Shown one piece after another: positions 45,291-60,556 of a stretch of 64,000 nt of DNA. Made by a program: the position numbers and the translations under genes. The stretch is from Amaranthus tricolor. Taxonomy: Eukaryota > Streptophyta > Magnoliopsida > Caryophyllales > Amaranthaceae. Within the stretch, counting starts at the first letter, position 1; each line of letters begins with the position of its first letter. Under the pieces are notes generated by a model. That model made no database searches, was not told the DNA's origin, and saw only the letters and a program-made list of their open reading frames with translations. The DNA is taken from the NCBI RefSeq assembly GCF_026212465.1, contig NC_080056.1:16689874-16753873 (forward strand), written 5' to 3'.

Positions 45291-48200
45291 ATGATTTTTA
45301 CCAATTCATATCATCATAGCGGGTAGCCCATTCTATAGCTTACAAATTGGTGGAAAAATTTGAGTGTGTAAGAAAGTATGCAGGGAGGCTGAGATTTGGA
45401 TCATGAGATGAGTTGATCAAAGAGGTGTATGAAGAGTGCCTTGAACAAGGTAAGAGGTGCCTTGAATAAGGTAAGAAGGTGCACACTATATATGTCTTGA
45501 ACGAAGCATAAAAGGGTTGAAAGTTTCCTTGAATGAGGCACCTTGCAAACAACAGTTAATGAATGCAACCAGCAAATGCTCGTTCGAACACCTTGGTGCA
45601 CGGTTATTTTGACTTTTATGTTTTGCATGATACTTTGGGGACAAGTAGTCTATTTGTCCTAGGGTTGACTCCTTTGATTTAAGGGCCTATATAAGGGACT
45701 TAATCATCATAAGAAATAGATTCTGAAGGTTAATATACAGTGAGAGTAACTAGGTTAAGAGAGTCAAAAGCGTTATTTTCTTGTTTTAAAGTGTGTTTTC
45801 ATTGTTGGTAGAAATTTTGAGCATGAGCGGTTGTCCTCAAGGCTTTGGTCAAAGATGTATTGTTAATCCATTAATGGCATACAACTTTGTTTAGAAGGAG
45901 GTATATATTTAAGGCACCTCACTTCTTTTTTTTTTGTTCTTGATCTTTACCATTGTAAGATTCTTAACACTATTATTTCACTTTAATCAAACAATATAAG
46001 GACGGCCATATGAAAAGATAAAAAATCAGCACGATAGATTATCACATAGATGTTTATCTTTCATGCCATTAAGATGCATTTATCTTGGAAAGAAATATAT
46101 AATGTAGCATCATGTTGTAATGCAATCAGATTGTCGTGCATGTCATATACTCCTCTTAACCCAAGATATTTTGTGGACCATTCAGATTGAGGTGCATCTC
46201 ATATTATTTGTTTAATTTTGAAATTTAATTCTCACTCTATTTCTATTCAAAAAGCTACACAATTCAAAAAGAGGTGCATCTCATATTATTTGATTAGTTT
46301 TGAAATATAATATCCGCTCTATTCCTTTTAATTTGCTACACTAATTTAAAAAGCTTTCAATTTAATTTTTATAATGTAGCTTATTCAATGGGACAAAATA
46401 TTTAACTCTTTTGAATCATATTAGTGATATCTTAAGTGATGTTATTTTACCAATAGTCATATTCTTCTTTATTTAAGACTGTCATATATAAATGTTGAAA
46501 TCAGAAGCTAATTAATTTGGGCAGCAAGTTTACAAGATTCCAGTTTAGATTAAGTGAATGATAAAGAGCTAAAAATTATTAGTGTAATAATTAAGAGATC
46601 TTATCATATACTAGTATTTTGATATTTTCTTTTCTTAAATCATCAAGGTTTATAAGATAATATTGGCACAGAATCCCTAAAATTTACGAGACAACCCTGA
46701 TTCGGTGGAGGATTATGAGCATTGATTGAAAGAAACTCAATAACCCTCGACTTTTGAAGCCAAGAGAAAATTATCCTTATAAGACTATGCATCGTGTTCT
46801 GTATTACACGATAAGAGACATAAAAGATCTAAACTCCAAACTCTTGAGGTAGATATAAAGTGTCAAATTAATGATAATTTTTTTGTCCGTAAAAGATTAA
46901 TACTTCTATAATATTAAAATTATAATAGATAATAATAAAATTCACCATCTAAATATTTAAAAGTTAAAAAGGATATCTTCATATATTGTGCATAATCAGA
47001 ACCCATTAAAAAGGTTGTTAATGATATTTATATTAAAATTGAAGTAATTTAATGTTGTATAGAATTTGAATTTTCTTTATCTCTTGTGAACCAAACATTC
47101 TCCAAGCTTGTGAATTATTGAGAGTAAAAAGTCAAAGTTAAGCTACTTTTATATCCAAACAATATATTTAGTAGGTTGAGTTCAATGGTGTGCACATGTG
47201 GAAGGAATCCCAAGTTTCTGTTTTTGTGGTTCTGATTTTTTAGTACAAGAACTTGGTAAGCTGGCCCTACACTATTCAGGCAGGGCCTAGGAACATTGTG
47301 GTCTACCACGCTCTTGATGGAATGAGATTAGATAATTTAAAATTCATTTAATAAGTACTTAAAGTGATCAAAACAGATCTGATGATTTAATATTTATCTG
47401 ACAATATAATCAAACTCGCTTAACCTAACATCAAATTTGGATTAATAATTATGTATGTTACATGAACATAAGATTCGATTTTGATCCATCTCGAAACATT
47501 TAATTCGAAATTAATTTGATAATTCGAATATCTTTTGATATTAGTATTTAATGGATTATCATTGGATACCATACCCTACAGATTTCTTGGTGTAGATGTA
47601 GACCATGTTTAATGAACTTGTTATAATAATATACTAGATCCATTTGGTAAATTTGTTACATTTTTTTTTTCTCCTTTACTTGTATTTATAAATTCAGTCT
47701 TTTTGTGTACATTTATAAATTATGCATAATTTTTTATCTATTTATTTTTGTGATATAGTTTCAATTGTAACGAATAATTTTGTTTATTAAAATATTCAAA
47801 AACAAAAATCTTCCTAAATTCATAGGGTCATTGATTATTATGAAATTAATTACATAAGTAAGTTTATGGACAACTTAGTAGCTCTAAGTCCTAAATATTA
47901 ATCATCGGAATTGGACAAATCTAATTTCGTTCAAGTTTTTCAACTTGTATTACATAATCAACATTCAACACTATGATGTTATTGGTGATGATGATGTATG
48001 AATATGTTACCACTTTGTCAACAAAATTGAGTAAGCAATCTTAATGTTTGATGTGACTAAAAAGCATTGGCAATGGTTTACATATGAAGTGATACAAATT
48101 AAATAAATGTGTAATTAAAACAAATGACTGATTATTGTGGAATACGTAATCAAATAAGAGTCACCTTATTTAATGGGTAGGATCCACAATTTAAACAAAT

Positions 48201-49439
48201 AATACTGTTTTTTTTTTCCAATTTACTTTTTGTATGCATTATTTAGCAAATTTTAAGTCTTTTATATCTCTAAGTACGCATTATAGAAATTTATAAAAAT
48301 CATATATTAAAAACTTTACATCGAAACAAATTTAATAAGATCTCACATTAATATCTTTTATTTTCAATATATATTTCAAAAATCTAATTTAAATTTCTGT
48401 CTTTTAAAGTGGACAAACGAAAAAAAACGAAGAGAGTAATAAGTTTAACTGCTTAGGACAAATGAATAAAAACCATAATGTTGCAAATTGGTGACATAAA
48501 TAGGAGAATGATAGTATTAAAATTAAGTTATTGAAAAATGAGGTAGCAAATAAGAAAAAAAGAGAAATTCAAATGGTGCTACACGGTTGCTCATGCTTTA
48601 AGTTTTAAATTATAGTATTGGTTTATTCTTAAACATGAAGTAGTAGTGTAATGTTCCTGTAATGGACGGAATTTTAAAAATTTTCATATTTAACTCTCTT
48701 CATAATTTTTTTTAGCATAATTATTAATTATTCGGATAAAAAAGACATTTAAGAATCATATTAAAAAAGTTACAAACTCGATCAAAGAACAATGTTAAGT
48801 AATAGAAAATATTTTAACGGAAATTTGTATGAAGATAATAATTGAGCTATAACAGACCCTTTTTCTTAATCTTAAATATTTTGACAGATTTAATCATCGT
48901 TTCGTTTCGTTATTACTAATTCGATTCTGAATTTTATACCAATTTTTTTTTCTTTTTTTCTTTTTTTTCTTCTTAAGTTCTTGATTTATTTTAATATTTA
49001 ATTTCTCTTACAATAGAATTTTAGACTTAAATTATAAGTTTTATTTTAATTTAATTATATTTGGTAATTTAAAATTTTTATTTCCATTCTCTCGATTTAA
49101 TAATTATATTGTATTTTAAATATTAAATCTAGCAAAATTCACTATACTGAAGTAATCTAGAGTTTTTTCAATTCTATTTATTAATTAAGTATAAAGAAAT
49201 AAATAAATAAATAAATAAATAAATAAGAGAGAAAAGGAAAATATCCTACAATCTTTTGAGTTCGCAGATATTAGAGAAAAGGTGGCATGCTATTATTTAT
49301 TTTTATTTTTTTAATTATTTGCCTTATCTCTTAATTACTTACACATGAAGATAAAATAAAAAAATAATTTAAATACTCTATATATTAACCGTGGAAAGGA
49401 AAGAAAAGAAAGGAGGAAAAGTCAAAATTTTATCTTATA
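45291..49439. other. AT-rich intergenic DNA
   Basis: No convincing gene. A short tandem duplication (TGCCTTGAAC/TAAGGTAAGA) lies at 45432-45475. A roughly 80-bp tandem duplication starting GAGGTGCATCTCATATTATT lies at 46190-46350. A MITE-like remnant around 48200-48440 ends ACGAAGAGAGTAATA. An AAAT microsatellite is at 49197-49226. Confidence 0.5.
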
Positions 49440-51400
49440 ATTTCACAAAAAGGGGTAATTCCTTAATAATTTCTAAAAAAATCCTAGAAAAATTCCTAAA
49501 AATCCTCGAAAATTTCCAAATAATAGCATCTAGTATTAATTATAGCAATTCAAGGGGAGGAAGCTAATTTTGTGGCTAAATTTTCTACAAATATGGAAAC
49601 CGATTAATAGTGAAATTATTAAGGTATAAATTCTTACATATATTTATTTACATAAAATCATGCCCATAAATTTTATATGTGTTTATAATATATAAATTAA
49701 ATTTTTTGTAAATTTTGGTGATTTAATTCATTGTAAATTAATTAAATTGATTTACTCATTTTAATTTTCTATAATCGCATAATTTAAAATAATTTTAATT
49801 AAAATAGTAAATATTATAATTTATAAACGAAAATTTTTCTATACATATACATATATATGGCATATAGTTGGTATATTAATTTCGTGCATTATAGTTGATT
49901 ATAAATATTGTTATTAATTTTTGATAAAAAAACGCATAAAATAAGAAAATTTGTAATTTGGGTTAAAAATATATAATTCTAGAAAAATAATTCATTTTAC
50001 AGCTATTTTCACATTTAATTTTTCATTTAAATAATTTTTGTGAAATTTTATGATAGTAAATTTTAAGGAAATAAATTAATAATCTAAATTGTTATAATAG
50101 GCAAAAAGAAAAAAGGTGAAAAAAATAATAATAAAATAACTAAAATTATTTTATTTTATTGGATAAAAATATAAACCAACTAATTTAATAATAAGTTAAT
50201 TTTAAAAATATTTTGTTTGGATTTTAATCTTAAGAAAATTAATTATTCATGTACTAAATCTAAAACTAAACTATTAAGAAATTAATTAAAAACAATAAAA
50301 TTTTATTTTCTAAAAAATTGGATAAATGGGCTAGGATCTATAATAAACTCAATATGTCCTTTTTAAGATGTTTTTAGTATTTATTTATGATGGAACTATT
50401 TATTTTATCATTTATAATAAATAGACATTTAAGAAATTGATTATTAAGAAATTAATAAAGCTAATTGAAAATTAATCTATGAATAAATGTTAAAGACCCA
50501 TTTAAGTTTTAATTTCGTCTTATAATAAATGATTATTTATATTTAAATTGTTATAAATTTATTTCTATTATATGTTATTGTAATGTTGTATTTATATTAA
50601 ACAGTAAAATAATAATAAAAAGACTTCATAGTAAGGAAATGCCTAACCATACTTCCGGCTTGTAAAAAACGTGGGACGTGTTTTCCGGCACGTAAAATAC
50701 GGCTAACACAGTAAGGTTATTTAACCTAACTTGTGGCTCAAGGAACATTGTACTGAAGGAGTGACGACTCCCACTAAGTTCGGGGTTTTGGTTTACCTCA
50801 CCCTAATAGGCCTTTACATATATCAAACAAAGATCATATGTCTTGCATTCATTAAATAAGTAATCGAATTCCATGCCCTAACGCTCAAGCAGAAGTGTTA
50901 GTAAATCACGTCCTGGTACTCACACAGAAAGACCATAAGTTTTATATATATAATTAACATAAAAAATTGAATCCTCTATATTGTATAAATCATTTTGCAT
51001 ATTACTTATTGAAATCACATATTTGTATACTTGTATTATGCTGGCAAGTTTTTATACTCGGCTTATTAGATGACCGATTCCCATCGGGTGTTCCCTTATA
51101 ATGGGAGCAAATGCTGCAGGTGACTTTACATGAGATTATTAAGAAGCTATTGTATCGTCTATGTGATATTAGGATATAGTATGCATGTAATTTATATAAT
51201 GGGTATGTAATAACGATAATTGTGTACTAAAGCAAGATGTAATATGTAAAATTATATTTTAATGTTTTAAACTTCTGTTGTTTTTTTTTTTGAAAATACT
51301 GTTTTTTTTGCAATAATAACGGCTCAATAGACTTCCGCTTTAGCATTACTTACTATTATATTATATTATACCTATATTTAAAAAAAGAACAGTCCGTTAC
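49440..51400. other. Possible decayed LTR-type sequence
   Basis: A less AT-biased island at 50630-50940 and 51050-51150 (GTGACGACTCCCACTAAG, ATGGGAGCAAATGCTGCAGG) sits within very AT-rich DNA and has no frame. It resembles LTR/UTR DNA of old gypsy elements. No paired LTR or duplication was found. Confidence 0.2.
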
Positions 51401-52571
51401 ACAGCATGCTTATCTTTTTAGCAAAAAATTACTCACGTCCTGCTATGTTGTTGAAAATATATTGAGACTAAAGTATTATATGTTTGAATGATGAAAATGA
51501 CTAAATAAGTAATGAATATGGCGCAGAGTTAAAACCTTTTTATATTAACAGTAATATAATCAATGCTAACAATCAGCAATGAAAACTTTAGAGTAAATGA
51601 TATTTGAGCAAATTTAGTTGTTGAAATAAAAGTCCTTTTATAAAATAGATGCAAAAAAGAATACAACATTTACACTCTAGAGTAAATGATAATTAAGCAA
51701 ATAAGAAATCAACATTTAGTTAAGGAATAAAATTTAAAGTGACGCATGTCAAATAATTAGGGATTTCTCAACTCTCATTCTAAACAAGTGTCAAAGTGGT
51801 TTTTGAATCAGTATATTACTAAGATTATGATATACTAGTATAAAAACCTGTGTAATGCACATATATTTAAATATTTACATATAAAAAAAGCATTAGCTTT
51901 AGTTTTTTATTAAATTTTTAGGATAAAAATTCAAGAGTAATTCATAACTAACTAACATACAATAAAGTTTTAAATATATACCTAAAATAATAAAGATACA
52001 TAATGTTGTAATTATACCACTTTCGAAAACTTTACTAAAACAACTTGGTATAGGGACTTAATTGTCACAAGTAATCTTTAATATGGTAATAATTATGTTT
52101 GTTTATATTTATATAGATTTTAAGTTCTAGTTATATAGTTAATGCCACATAAGCACAACACCTATAATATTTTACCATTTAGCAAGAGTGTTATAAATAT
52201 GACATTTGTCACTTAGTAACTCTTTTATATAATTGTATGATCTGCTACTTAAGCAGGCCTAGTCCTAGGGGTAGGCAATGGGCCCACTGCCCAGGACTTA
52301 GTATCTAAAGAGGCCCACAATTGAACATTAGGATCTTACAAAACAATGTAAGAGAAGTATGCTATTGAGAATGTAAGATTAGTATATGGGTATAATTATT
52401 GTAAGTAAGATTATGAAATATCGACAATATGTGGAGATCATTTTATTAACATGGATATTATAAGTAGGTTTTTGATTGATTTGATTGTTGAAAGAACAAT
52501 GTAAGAGAAGTATGCTAAATGTTCAACATCGAAGTCAAATTCAAAGATGGCCATTTACAAGGTGCTTGTAG
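51401..52571. other. AT-rich intergenic DNA flanking the MULE
   Basis: AAACAATGTAAGAGAAGTAT occurs twice (about 52342 and 52495), a short local duplication. No gene is visible. Confidence 0.45.
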
Positions 52572-52700
52572 GAATTGGAGGAGTCTATTCCCTTAATATT
52601 GCCCTCAAAAAAAATAATTCCCACTTTAGGTATCATGAGAAAATATTTCCCACAATACCGTCCACGTAGGATGGGTTTTAATTAAATTTTTTTTTAATAT

Positions 52701-52830
52701 AACCGCCACATGAGATGGCGGTTTTGTTTAGAAGTCCTAAATAAACCGCTAGATGAAATGGCGGTTTAGACCAATTTCACGTTGAAAAAAAAAATTATAG
52801 TGAGCAAACCGCCACTTGAAGTGGCGGTTT
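52701..52830. repeat. Left palindrome array of the MULE (3 units)
   Basis: 25-bp dyads of the form AACCGCCACWTGARRTGGCGGTT at 52701-52725, 52743-52768 (arm CCGCTAGA mutated) and 52806-52830. Each unit could fold into a hairpin with 8-10 bp arms. Confidence 0.9.
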
Positions 52831-53442
52831 TATACGTGTACAAAACGGCAGTATCTGTTCTTTTTCTTCACTCATTTCATTTGCTTCCTTCCCTTCGCTG
52901 CTGCCAGTTATCTAAAAAAAAATTCTTCAATTCTCATTTACTTCATATTCACAATTCCTCTCATTTAACTAAATTAATCAACTACATTCTCATCTTCTCC
53001 TTCTTTACTTGTTCATATTCATCATCATTTAAGGTAATAACATAAACCCTAACTTATTTCAATTTGCAAATTGAATATTTTGTTCATTATTGTTTTCAAT
53101 TGAAGTTATAAATACATTGATTGTTTATTACATTCTCTTATTTTCATGATTTAAGCTTACATTTTACACATTTATAGTTGAATTTTAGGATTTGGTTTGT
53201 ATGCTTATAAAGTGTTTGATGAAATGTTTCAATGAAAGTTTATTACTTTGTAGGGTTAGTTTAATGGTTTTAGTATATATTCATGGTATTTTTAGCTTTT
53301 ATATTTTTAATGAACTTTCTAATAAGTGTTCTAATACCTTAATATCACAAATTCTTGTATTCAAATTTACACTTCCCTTACTCACATTCAACAATTAAGT
53401 GTATGTGAAATCAAATGAAAAATATGTTTGTACTTGCAGAAT

Positions 53443-56183
53443 ATGGATCATTATCCCGTTAGAGTGTATTGGGGTGGGGAAGTAAGTTATACTGGATCCG
53501 ATGTTGGGTATAATGGAGGATTAAATACAGTGATGTTTATCCATCGTCAAAATACGACTTTTGAGGTGTTTGTTAGCAAAGTCTATGATGTAATTGGTTG
53601 TGATCGCAACTCTTATATGTTAAAAATAGAGATGAAATACCCGGTGACTGGGAAAAATGTGTTAGTCCCGATTAAGAATGAAAGCATAAGTGCTCTTGCT
53701 TATGCGGCATCACAAGCCCCTGGAACGGCAATGGAGGTTTATGTTGAATTGGTTGCAAATTTGGATAATGCGAGGAAAGTCATGACTAGCATGGAACTTC
53801 CAGAATCAGGTCCTAGTGTACGCCATGATACATTCACAGAAATGTTAAGTAACCCAAATTACGTTAGTGAGCACTTGGATGAGTTTACCTCTCCAACTCA
53901 TTCACGTGGCATTGGTGGTGGTGTAATGAACACCTTTTCCACGAGTAACATGGGTAGGCTTAATGCGAACGAGGTTGACTCTTTAGATCAGGAGGATGAG
54001 CATATTGATTCTGATTCAGAAGAGGATGATGAAAGAAAAGAACCTCTAGATGCAGCGATTAGAGATGGTGCTCCATCTCAAGATTGGCTTAGAATTGATG
54101 AGGTTGATCAAAGAGTGATTGATGCATGGATGACCTGGAACGATGACAACTCCATGAATGAAAATGGAGACTTTAGGATAGGGCAAGAGTTTAGCTCCTT
54201 AGACCACCTTAAAAAGAATGTTAAAGCATGGGCGATATCTAACAATAGAAACTTCCGTGTAATTGAGTCGGAGCCTTCAAAGTACGTTATCCAATGCACT
54301 AATGCGGAGGATATAGGTTGTGAATGGAGGATGCGAGCTGTTATGACCGTAACGGGTTCATTTAAGATTGTGCGATACAAGGGTCATAATCAAGATTGCT
54401 CAGTACATTACAGTGATGACCATCCCCTTCTTACTTCTGAATTTGTTGCTGATCTTATCGTGGATATGATCAGAGTTGATCCAGCGTTTAAAGTGAAGTC
54501 AATCGTTAATTTTGTAAAAACCAAGTACGGATTTGTTATAACATATAAGAGAGCTTGGTTGGCAAAAAATAAGGCTGTAACAAAAGTATTTGGGGATTGG
54601 GATAAGTCCTTTGAGGAGCTTCCAAGGTACATGCAGGCGCTAATGCAATCTAATCCAGGAACAGTGGTTTAATGGGAAGTCCAACCGACAATGGATCCTA
54701 CGAAAGTGATGTTTCAACGAATTTTCTGGGCTTTCGGACCATCCATTAAGGGTTTTCCCCACTGTCGTCCCCTTAATTCTATAGATGGTACACATTTGTA
54801 CGGAAAGTACAGAGGCACACTTATGATTGCTATGTCGATAGATGCAAATTCTCAATTGTTCCCACTTGCCTTTGCCGTTGTCGAAGGAGAGAGCAACGAC
54901 ACATGGAGTTGGTTCTTGGATTGTTTAAGGCATTATGTTACTAAAAGGGACGGCTTATGTGTTATATCTGATCGTCACAAGGGAATTTTGCATGCAATGA
55001 ACAGAGTTGGAAAAGGTTGGGAAGAACCATATGCATTCCATCGATTTTGTAAACGTCATCTAGCTTCAAACGTGCATAAGAAGTTTAAAAACATAGCGGT
55101 TAAGAACTTATTTGGAAAAGCTTCTGAACTGACAAAGATTCGGAAGTATAATTTTTACATGAATCGCCTTAAAGAGCTTAATGAGGACGCGTACAAGTAC
55201 TTAGTGGATGGTTCTATTCTTGAGCGCCAATGGACTTTGATTCATGACGGTGGGCATCGATATGGAGTGAGAACTAAAAACATGTCTGAAGCGTTCAACG
55301 GCGTTATGAAAGGGGCCAGGTCACTCCCAATCACTTCATTAATTAGGATGACATTCTTCCGGGTAAACGAATACTTTGCCACAAGGAGGGATTTAGGGAG
55401 AAACAGATTAGACAATGGACTTGTGTATGCGAAGAAACCAAGTGATACGATTGATAAGAATGCTGAAAAAGCACGCTTTCATGATGTTAGGATATATGAC
55501 ACAGTGCGTGGAATATTTGAGGTCACCACTGGTTGTGGCAATAGGATAGCAGGAAAAGGTGGAAAATCCTACATGGTTGACCTCACAGCAACATCATGCA
55601 CATGTCAGAAACCAACCATCTTCAAGTTACCGTGCTCACATGTTCTTGCAGTCTGTCGAGCTCGTAACATATCGTACGATGCTTTTGTGGACCCTTCATT
55701 TCGCACTACAAAATACGTATCGACATATAAGAAGTCTTTCATGCCCGTTGCAGACATGTTCACTTGCGATCTTTGGAATGGTCCTACAGTTGTTCCAGAT
55801 CCCTCAATGAAGCGTGGAAAGGGTCGTCCGCGGTCAACTCTTTTACGGAACGAAATGGATGCACCGTTGACGCGTCCTCGAAACACATGTAGCTTTTGTG
55901 GATTTTGTGGTCATAATAAGAAAACATGCTCTCGAAGGTTAAGAAAGTATGTTTTTTTTTTAATTTTGTAATAACATGTTGAATCTGATAATATTTAAAT
56001 GATTTTTATAACACTTATGTATGTAACAGCGATCATGGCGATGCCCGGCCCAGTTGATCCATCACATATCAGCGTGCTAGTCAACGACGAGCTCCTGCTC
56101 TTAATGTCATTGCGGAGGTTGACGAGTTCACACCATCATCATCCACCGGTGCGCAAAACAAAAGGGGCCGGGGTTGTAGTTTA
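53443..56183 (+). pseudogene. MULE transposase, one nonsense codon in the main exon
   Basis: A leader acceptor TTGCAG ends at 53439, so the start is ATG 53443 (MDHYPVRVYWGG). Order: PB1-like N-terminus (about 1-105), acidic linker, MuDR DNA-binding region (about 243-330, EWRMRAVMTVTGSFKIVRYK), MULE catalytic domain (Asp448 in IDGTHLYGKY, Asp510 in SDRHKG), SWIM zinc finger (SCTCQKPTIFKLPCSH, about 716-745) and a CX2CX4HX4C knuckle (CSFCGFCGHNKKTC). TAA at 54670-54672 splits it at GTVV*WEVQ, where relatives have Glu; the frame is otherwise open to a donor near 55947. The second exon (from about 56031) reads RPS*SITYQRASQRR, a further stop. The enzyme would excise and insert the element; this copy likely yields a truncated protein unless the stop is read through. 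Confidence 0.9.
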
Positions 56184-56399
56184 ACAAACTTTGTATATTC
56201 TTATATGACTTCAACTTCTTGTATGAGTTTCCATAATTGTAATATATCTTTGTATTATTTTCATAATTATTTTTTTCAAAACAAGCCGATTCGTAATTGA
56301 TTATTATGGAATAGATGGTATTGAACTACTTTAATGCATGTTGCGTTCACTATTTTAAAATGAAAGAATAAAAAAATAAAATAAAAAATCAGGCCAAGC

Positions 56400-56529
56400 A
56401 AACCGCCACATGAAGTGGCGGTTTACTTGGACCAAACCGCCACTTGAGATGGCGGTTTGCCTTGACCAAACCGCCACTTCATGTGGCGTTTTTGTGCTTA
56501 AGGCAAACCGCCATCTCAAGTGGCGGTTT
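56400..56529. repeat. Right palindrome array of the MULE (4 units)
   Basis: 25-bp dyads at 56400-56424, 56434-56458, 56468-56492 and 56505-56529, joined by short spacers (ACTTGGACC, GCCTTGACC, GTGCTTAAGGC). Confidence 0.92.
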
Positions 56530-56649
56530 TGTCTGAAAAAAAAATTATTTTCCACGTGGACGGTATTGTGAGAAATACATTCCCAAAAAATGCGAAGTGG
56601 AAATTAGTCTTTTTTTTAGCAATAATCTGGGAATAGACTCGAATTGGAG

Positions 56650-57270
56650 GTAATAATATGTAAAAGTTATTAATGAAAATAAGAAATAGATATTAACGTC
56701 TGTTTCTCAAAAAAGGTTACTCCTAAAAATATAGCATATGGATGATATAATCAAGACTTTCATATAATAAAGATGACAAAGAAACACAATTATATAATTC
56801 TTTTTCCATATTGGTTAATGGAATAAATAGTACTTCGTGACACTAAGTTTTGTAAATATAATGACCCGCTAGTCCTTTGTTGTAATTTTTATTATAATTT
56901 TATAATTTACACTTAGAAAACTTTAGTTAGAAATGGGTTTTTATTATTCACCTAGGGACTACCAAATCTCAAGAACGACACTATACTAAAGATCGCTATA
57001 TTCCTATAATTTGCTCATGGTTCGACACAACATGGCCATCAATTGATATAGTGAGCCATAAACATTTCATATTCAACATGGCCATAAACATTTCATTTTT
57101 AACCAAACTTGAAGTAAAAGTAAGAAAAGAACGATTTTGGCTCACGTCACAATGCACGTACTCATACTTTGTTACAAGCCACTATTTGGTGAAACAAAAC
57201 AATGGAATACATACTCTTGTGACAATTTTGTGCAAACGACATGTAGCCTATGTTTAGTTTTTACCAATTA
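56650..57270. other. AT-rich intergenic DNA
   Basis: No gene or terminal repeat is visible. Confidence 0.45.
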
Positions 57271-58830
57271 GAGGTGTTATTTAGGGTTATCAGGTCAATT
57301 TTGTGTTAGGTATTTTAATAATTGCAATTATTTACACTTATTTATATCATTTTATACTCCTTAATGATGGTCGTTGTTAGTAATTCCGTGCTTGTTTTGA
57401 AAATTTATGCTACATTATTCATTTTGGTTATTCATGTTGATTTTGAGTTGTTTTGATTGTTTTAAGCATAATTCTTATGATTTTAATGATGACGGAGTTT
57501 ACTAAAGCGATTTTAGCTCGGTGGAAGATGTTCTACAAAGGAAATGAGCAAAAGAGTAGAAGAGTGTTTATAATGCGAAAGTTTTGAGGTAAAATTTGAT
57601 ATGTGTCTACTCTTTTGGCCATAACTTTTGATAGGAAGATTACATAGATGCAAGGTTTACTACATTGGAAACTAGACTTCAAGAACTTTCCAACGGTATA
57701 TTATATCCCCAATTTCGATAATCGAGCAAGAAATGACGATCATTTGAAATTTTGTTGAAATTGTCAGCACAAAACGCTGACTTGTCCTGGATGTGAACAC
57801 CAACTAGGCTTTTTCTTCTTGATCCCGGGTAGCTTTTTTTTCAGTACTTTAATTTTGTATCATTTTATTTTATCTTTATTTTAATTAAATTTCTAGGGTT
57901 TATTTAGTGATGTAATAAGGGGGATTTAGGTTAAGCCTCCTTTGAGGAGCATAAGGGGGGAGATTGAAAACCTCTTCCTTCTTCCTCCTTCATCTTCCTC
58001 TCTATTGAACACCATCTTTAAGTCTTCTTGCCATTTTAATTTCTTGTCATTGATTTACTTTCTCATTATATTAGTTTAATATTTCTTTATCAAATTTGTA
58101 TTAGTTTAATCTTCCCTTGGCAAACTTTAATTGTTTTTCCTAGAAATTGTCATTTAATAAAAGTAGTATTGTTCTTCCTATTTTTATCTCTTGGATCTTT
58201 AATTTTTTGTCTCATAGTTTAATTGTTTTTTTTCCCTTGCAAATTTCATTCTTATTTTATCATGCTTAGTTTCATTCTAAGGTTTTTATTCATTGTTTTC
58301 ACTATGCATAGTGAGTAGATCTATTTTCTAGGGTTAGGGTTTGAACCTATAACTCAAGTATGATTTGATGATTAAAGTGACTATGAAATTAGGATTAAAG
58401 TGGTTAAATTGTGCTAATAATAACCCTAAATTAAACATGCTTCGTTGGACTAGTCAATAGAACTAGCACGTGAGATTAGAATTAACTTTGCTTTAAGGTA
58501 AATTTTAGTTAAATTCTTATTAATTCGTTCAATAAAACTAGAGTGTGAGAATTGAATTAATAGGGTATAAATCTAATAGTTAATCAACAAAGCGAAAGTT
58601 TGAGATTAACAAGATCATATTTAATCACATAATTAATCAGACATTTCATAGTTTCAATCCGCACGTTCTTATTGCATTCTTAGTTTATTACTCAAAAACC
58701 AATCAAACCTTTTTTTCTCTTCAAGCAATATAATTAGTAGGAATTAGCAAGTTTCTTGTCTTAACTTCCTTGTATTCGACCCGCATTTACACGTACACCG
58801 TGCGCTTGCGGTTAAAAAAAATTTGCACAT
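57270..58830 (+). mobile_element. Probable decayed LTR-type sequence
   Basis: Non-coding. It includes GCCATAACTTTTGATAGG and GAACTTTCCAACGG, phrases common in LTR/leader regions of plant retroelements. It closes with TTGTATTCGACCCGCATTTA, CACCGTGCGCTTGCGG and TTTGCACATCA, similar to the 3' edge of several plant LTRs. No partner LTR or target duplication was identified. Confidence 0.35.
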
Positions 58831-60441
<1,611 letters not shown>

Positions 60442-60556
60442 TGGTCGATTCAAATATACAAAAGATAAACGTTAATGCTCACGAACCCTCATCTACCCTA
60501 TCCAACAGAGTTGGTCTCTTTCGCCTCCTACGATAGTAAGAGGTGTTCGGGTGTCG

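Larger units (their letters stand above)
52581..56640 (+). mobile_element. Complete MULE (Mutator-like) transposon
   Basis: A perfect 9-bp target duplication GAATTGGAG (52572-52580, 56641-56649) flanks terminal inverted repeats of about 85-95 bp. They begin GAGTCTATTCCC and share TCACAATACCGTCCACGT (left TCCCACAATACCGTCCACGT). Inside the TIRs are palindromic units: three on the left (52701, 52743, 52806) and four on the right (56400, 56434, 56468, 56505). A single transposase gene on the plus strand fills the interior. Family knowledge: 9-bp duplications and long TIRs define Mutator elements. Confidence 0.95.
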
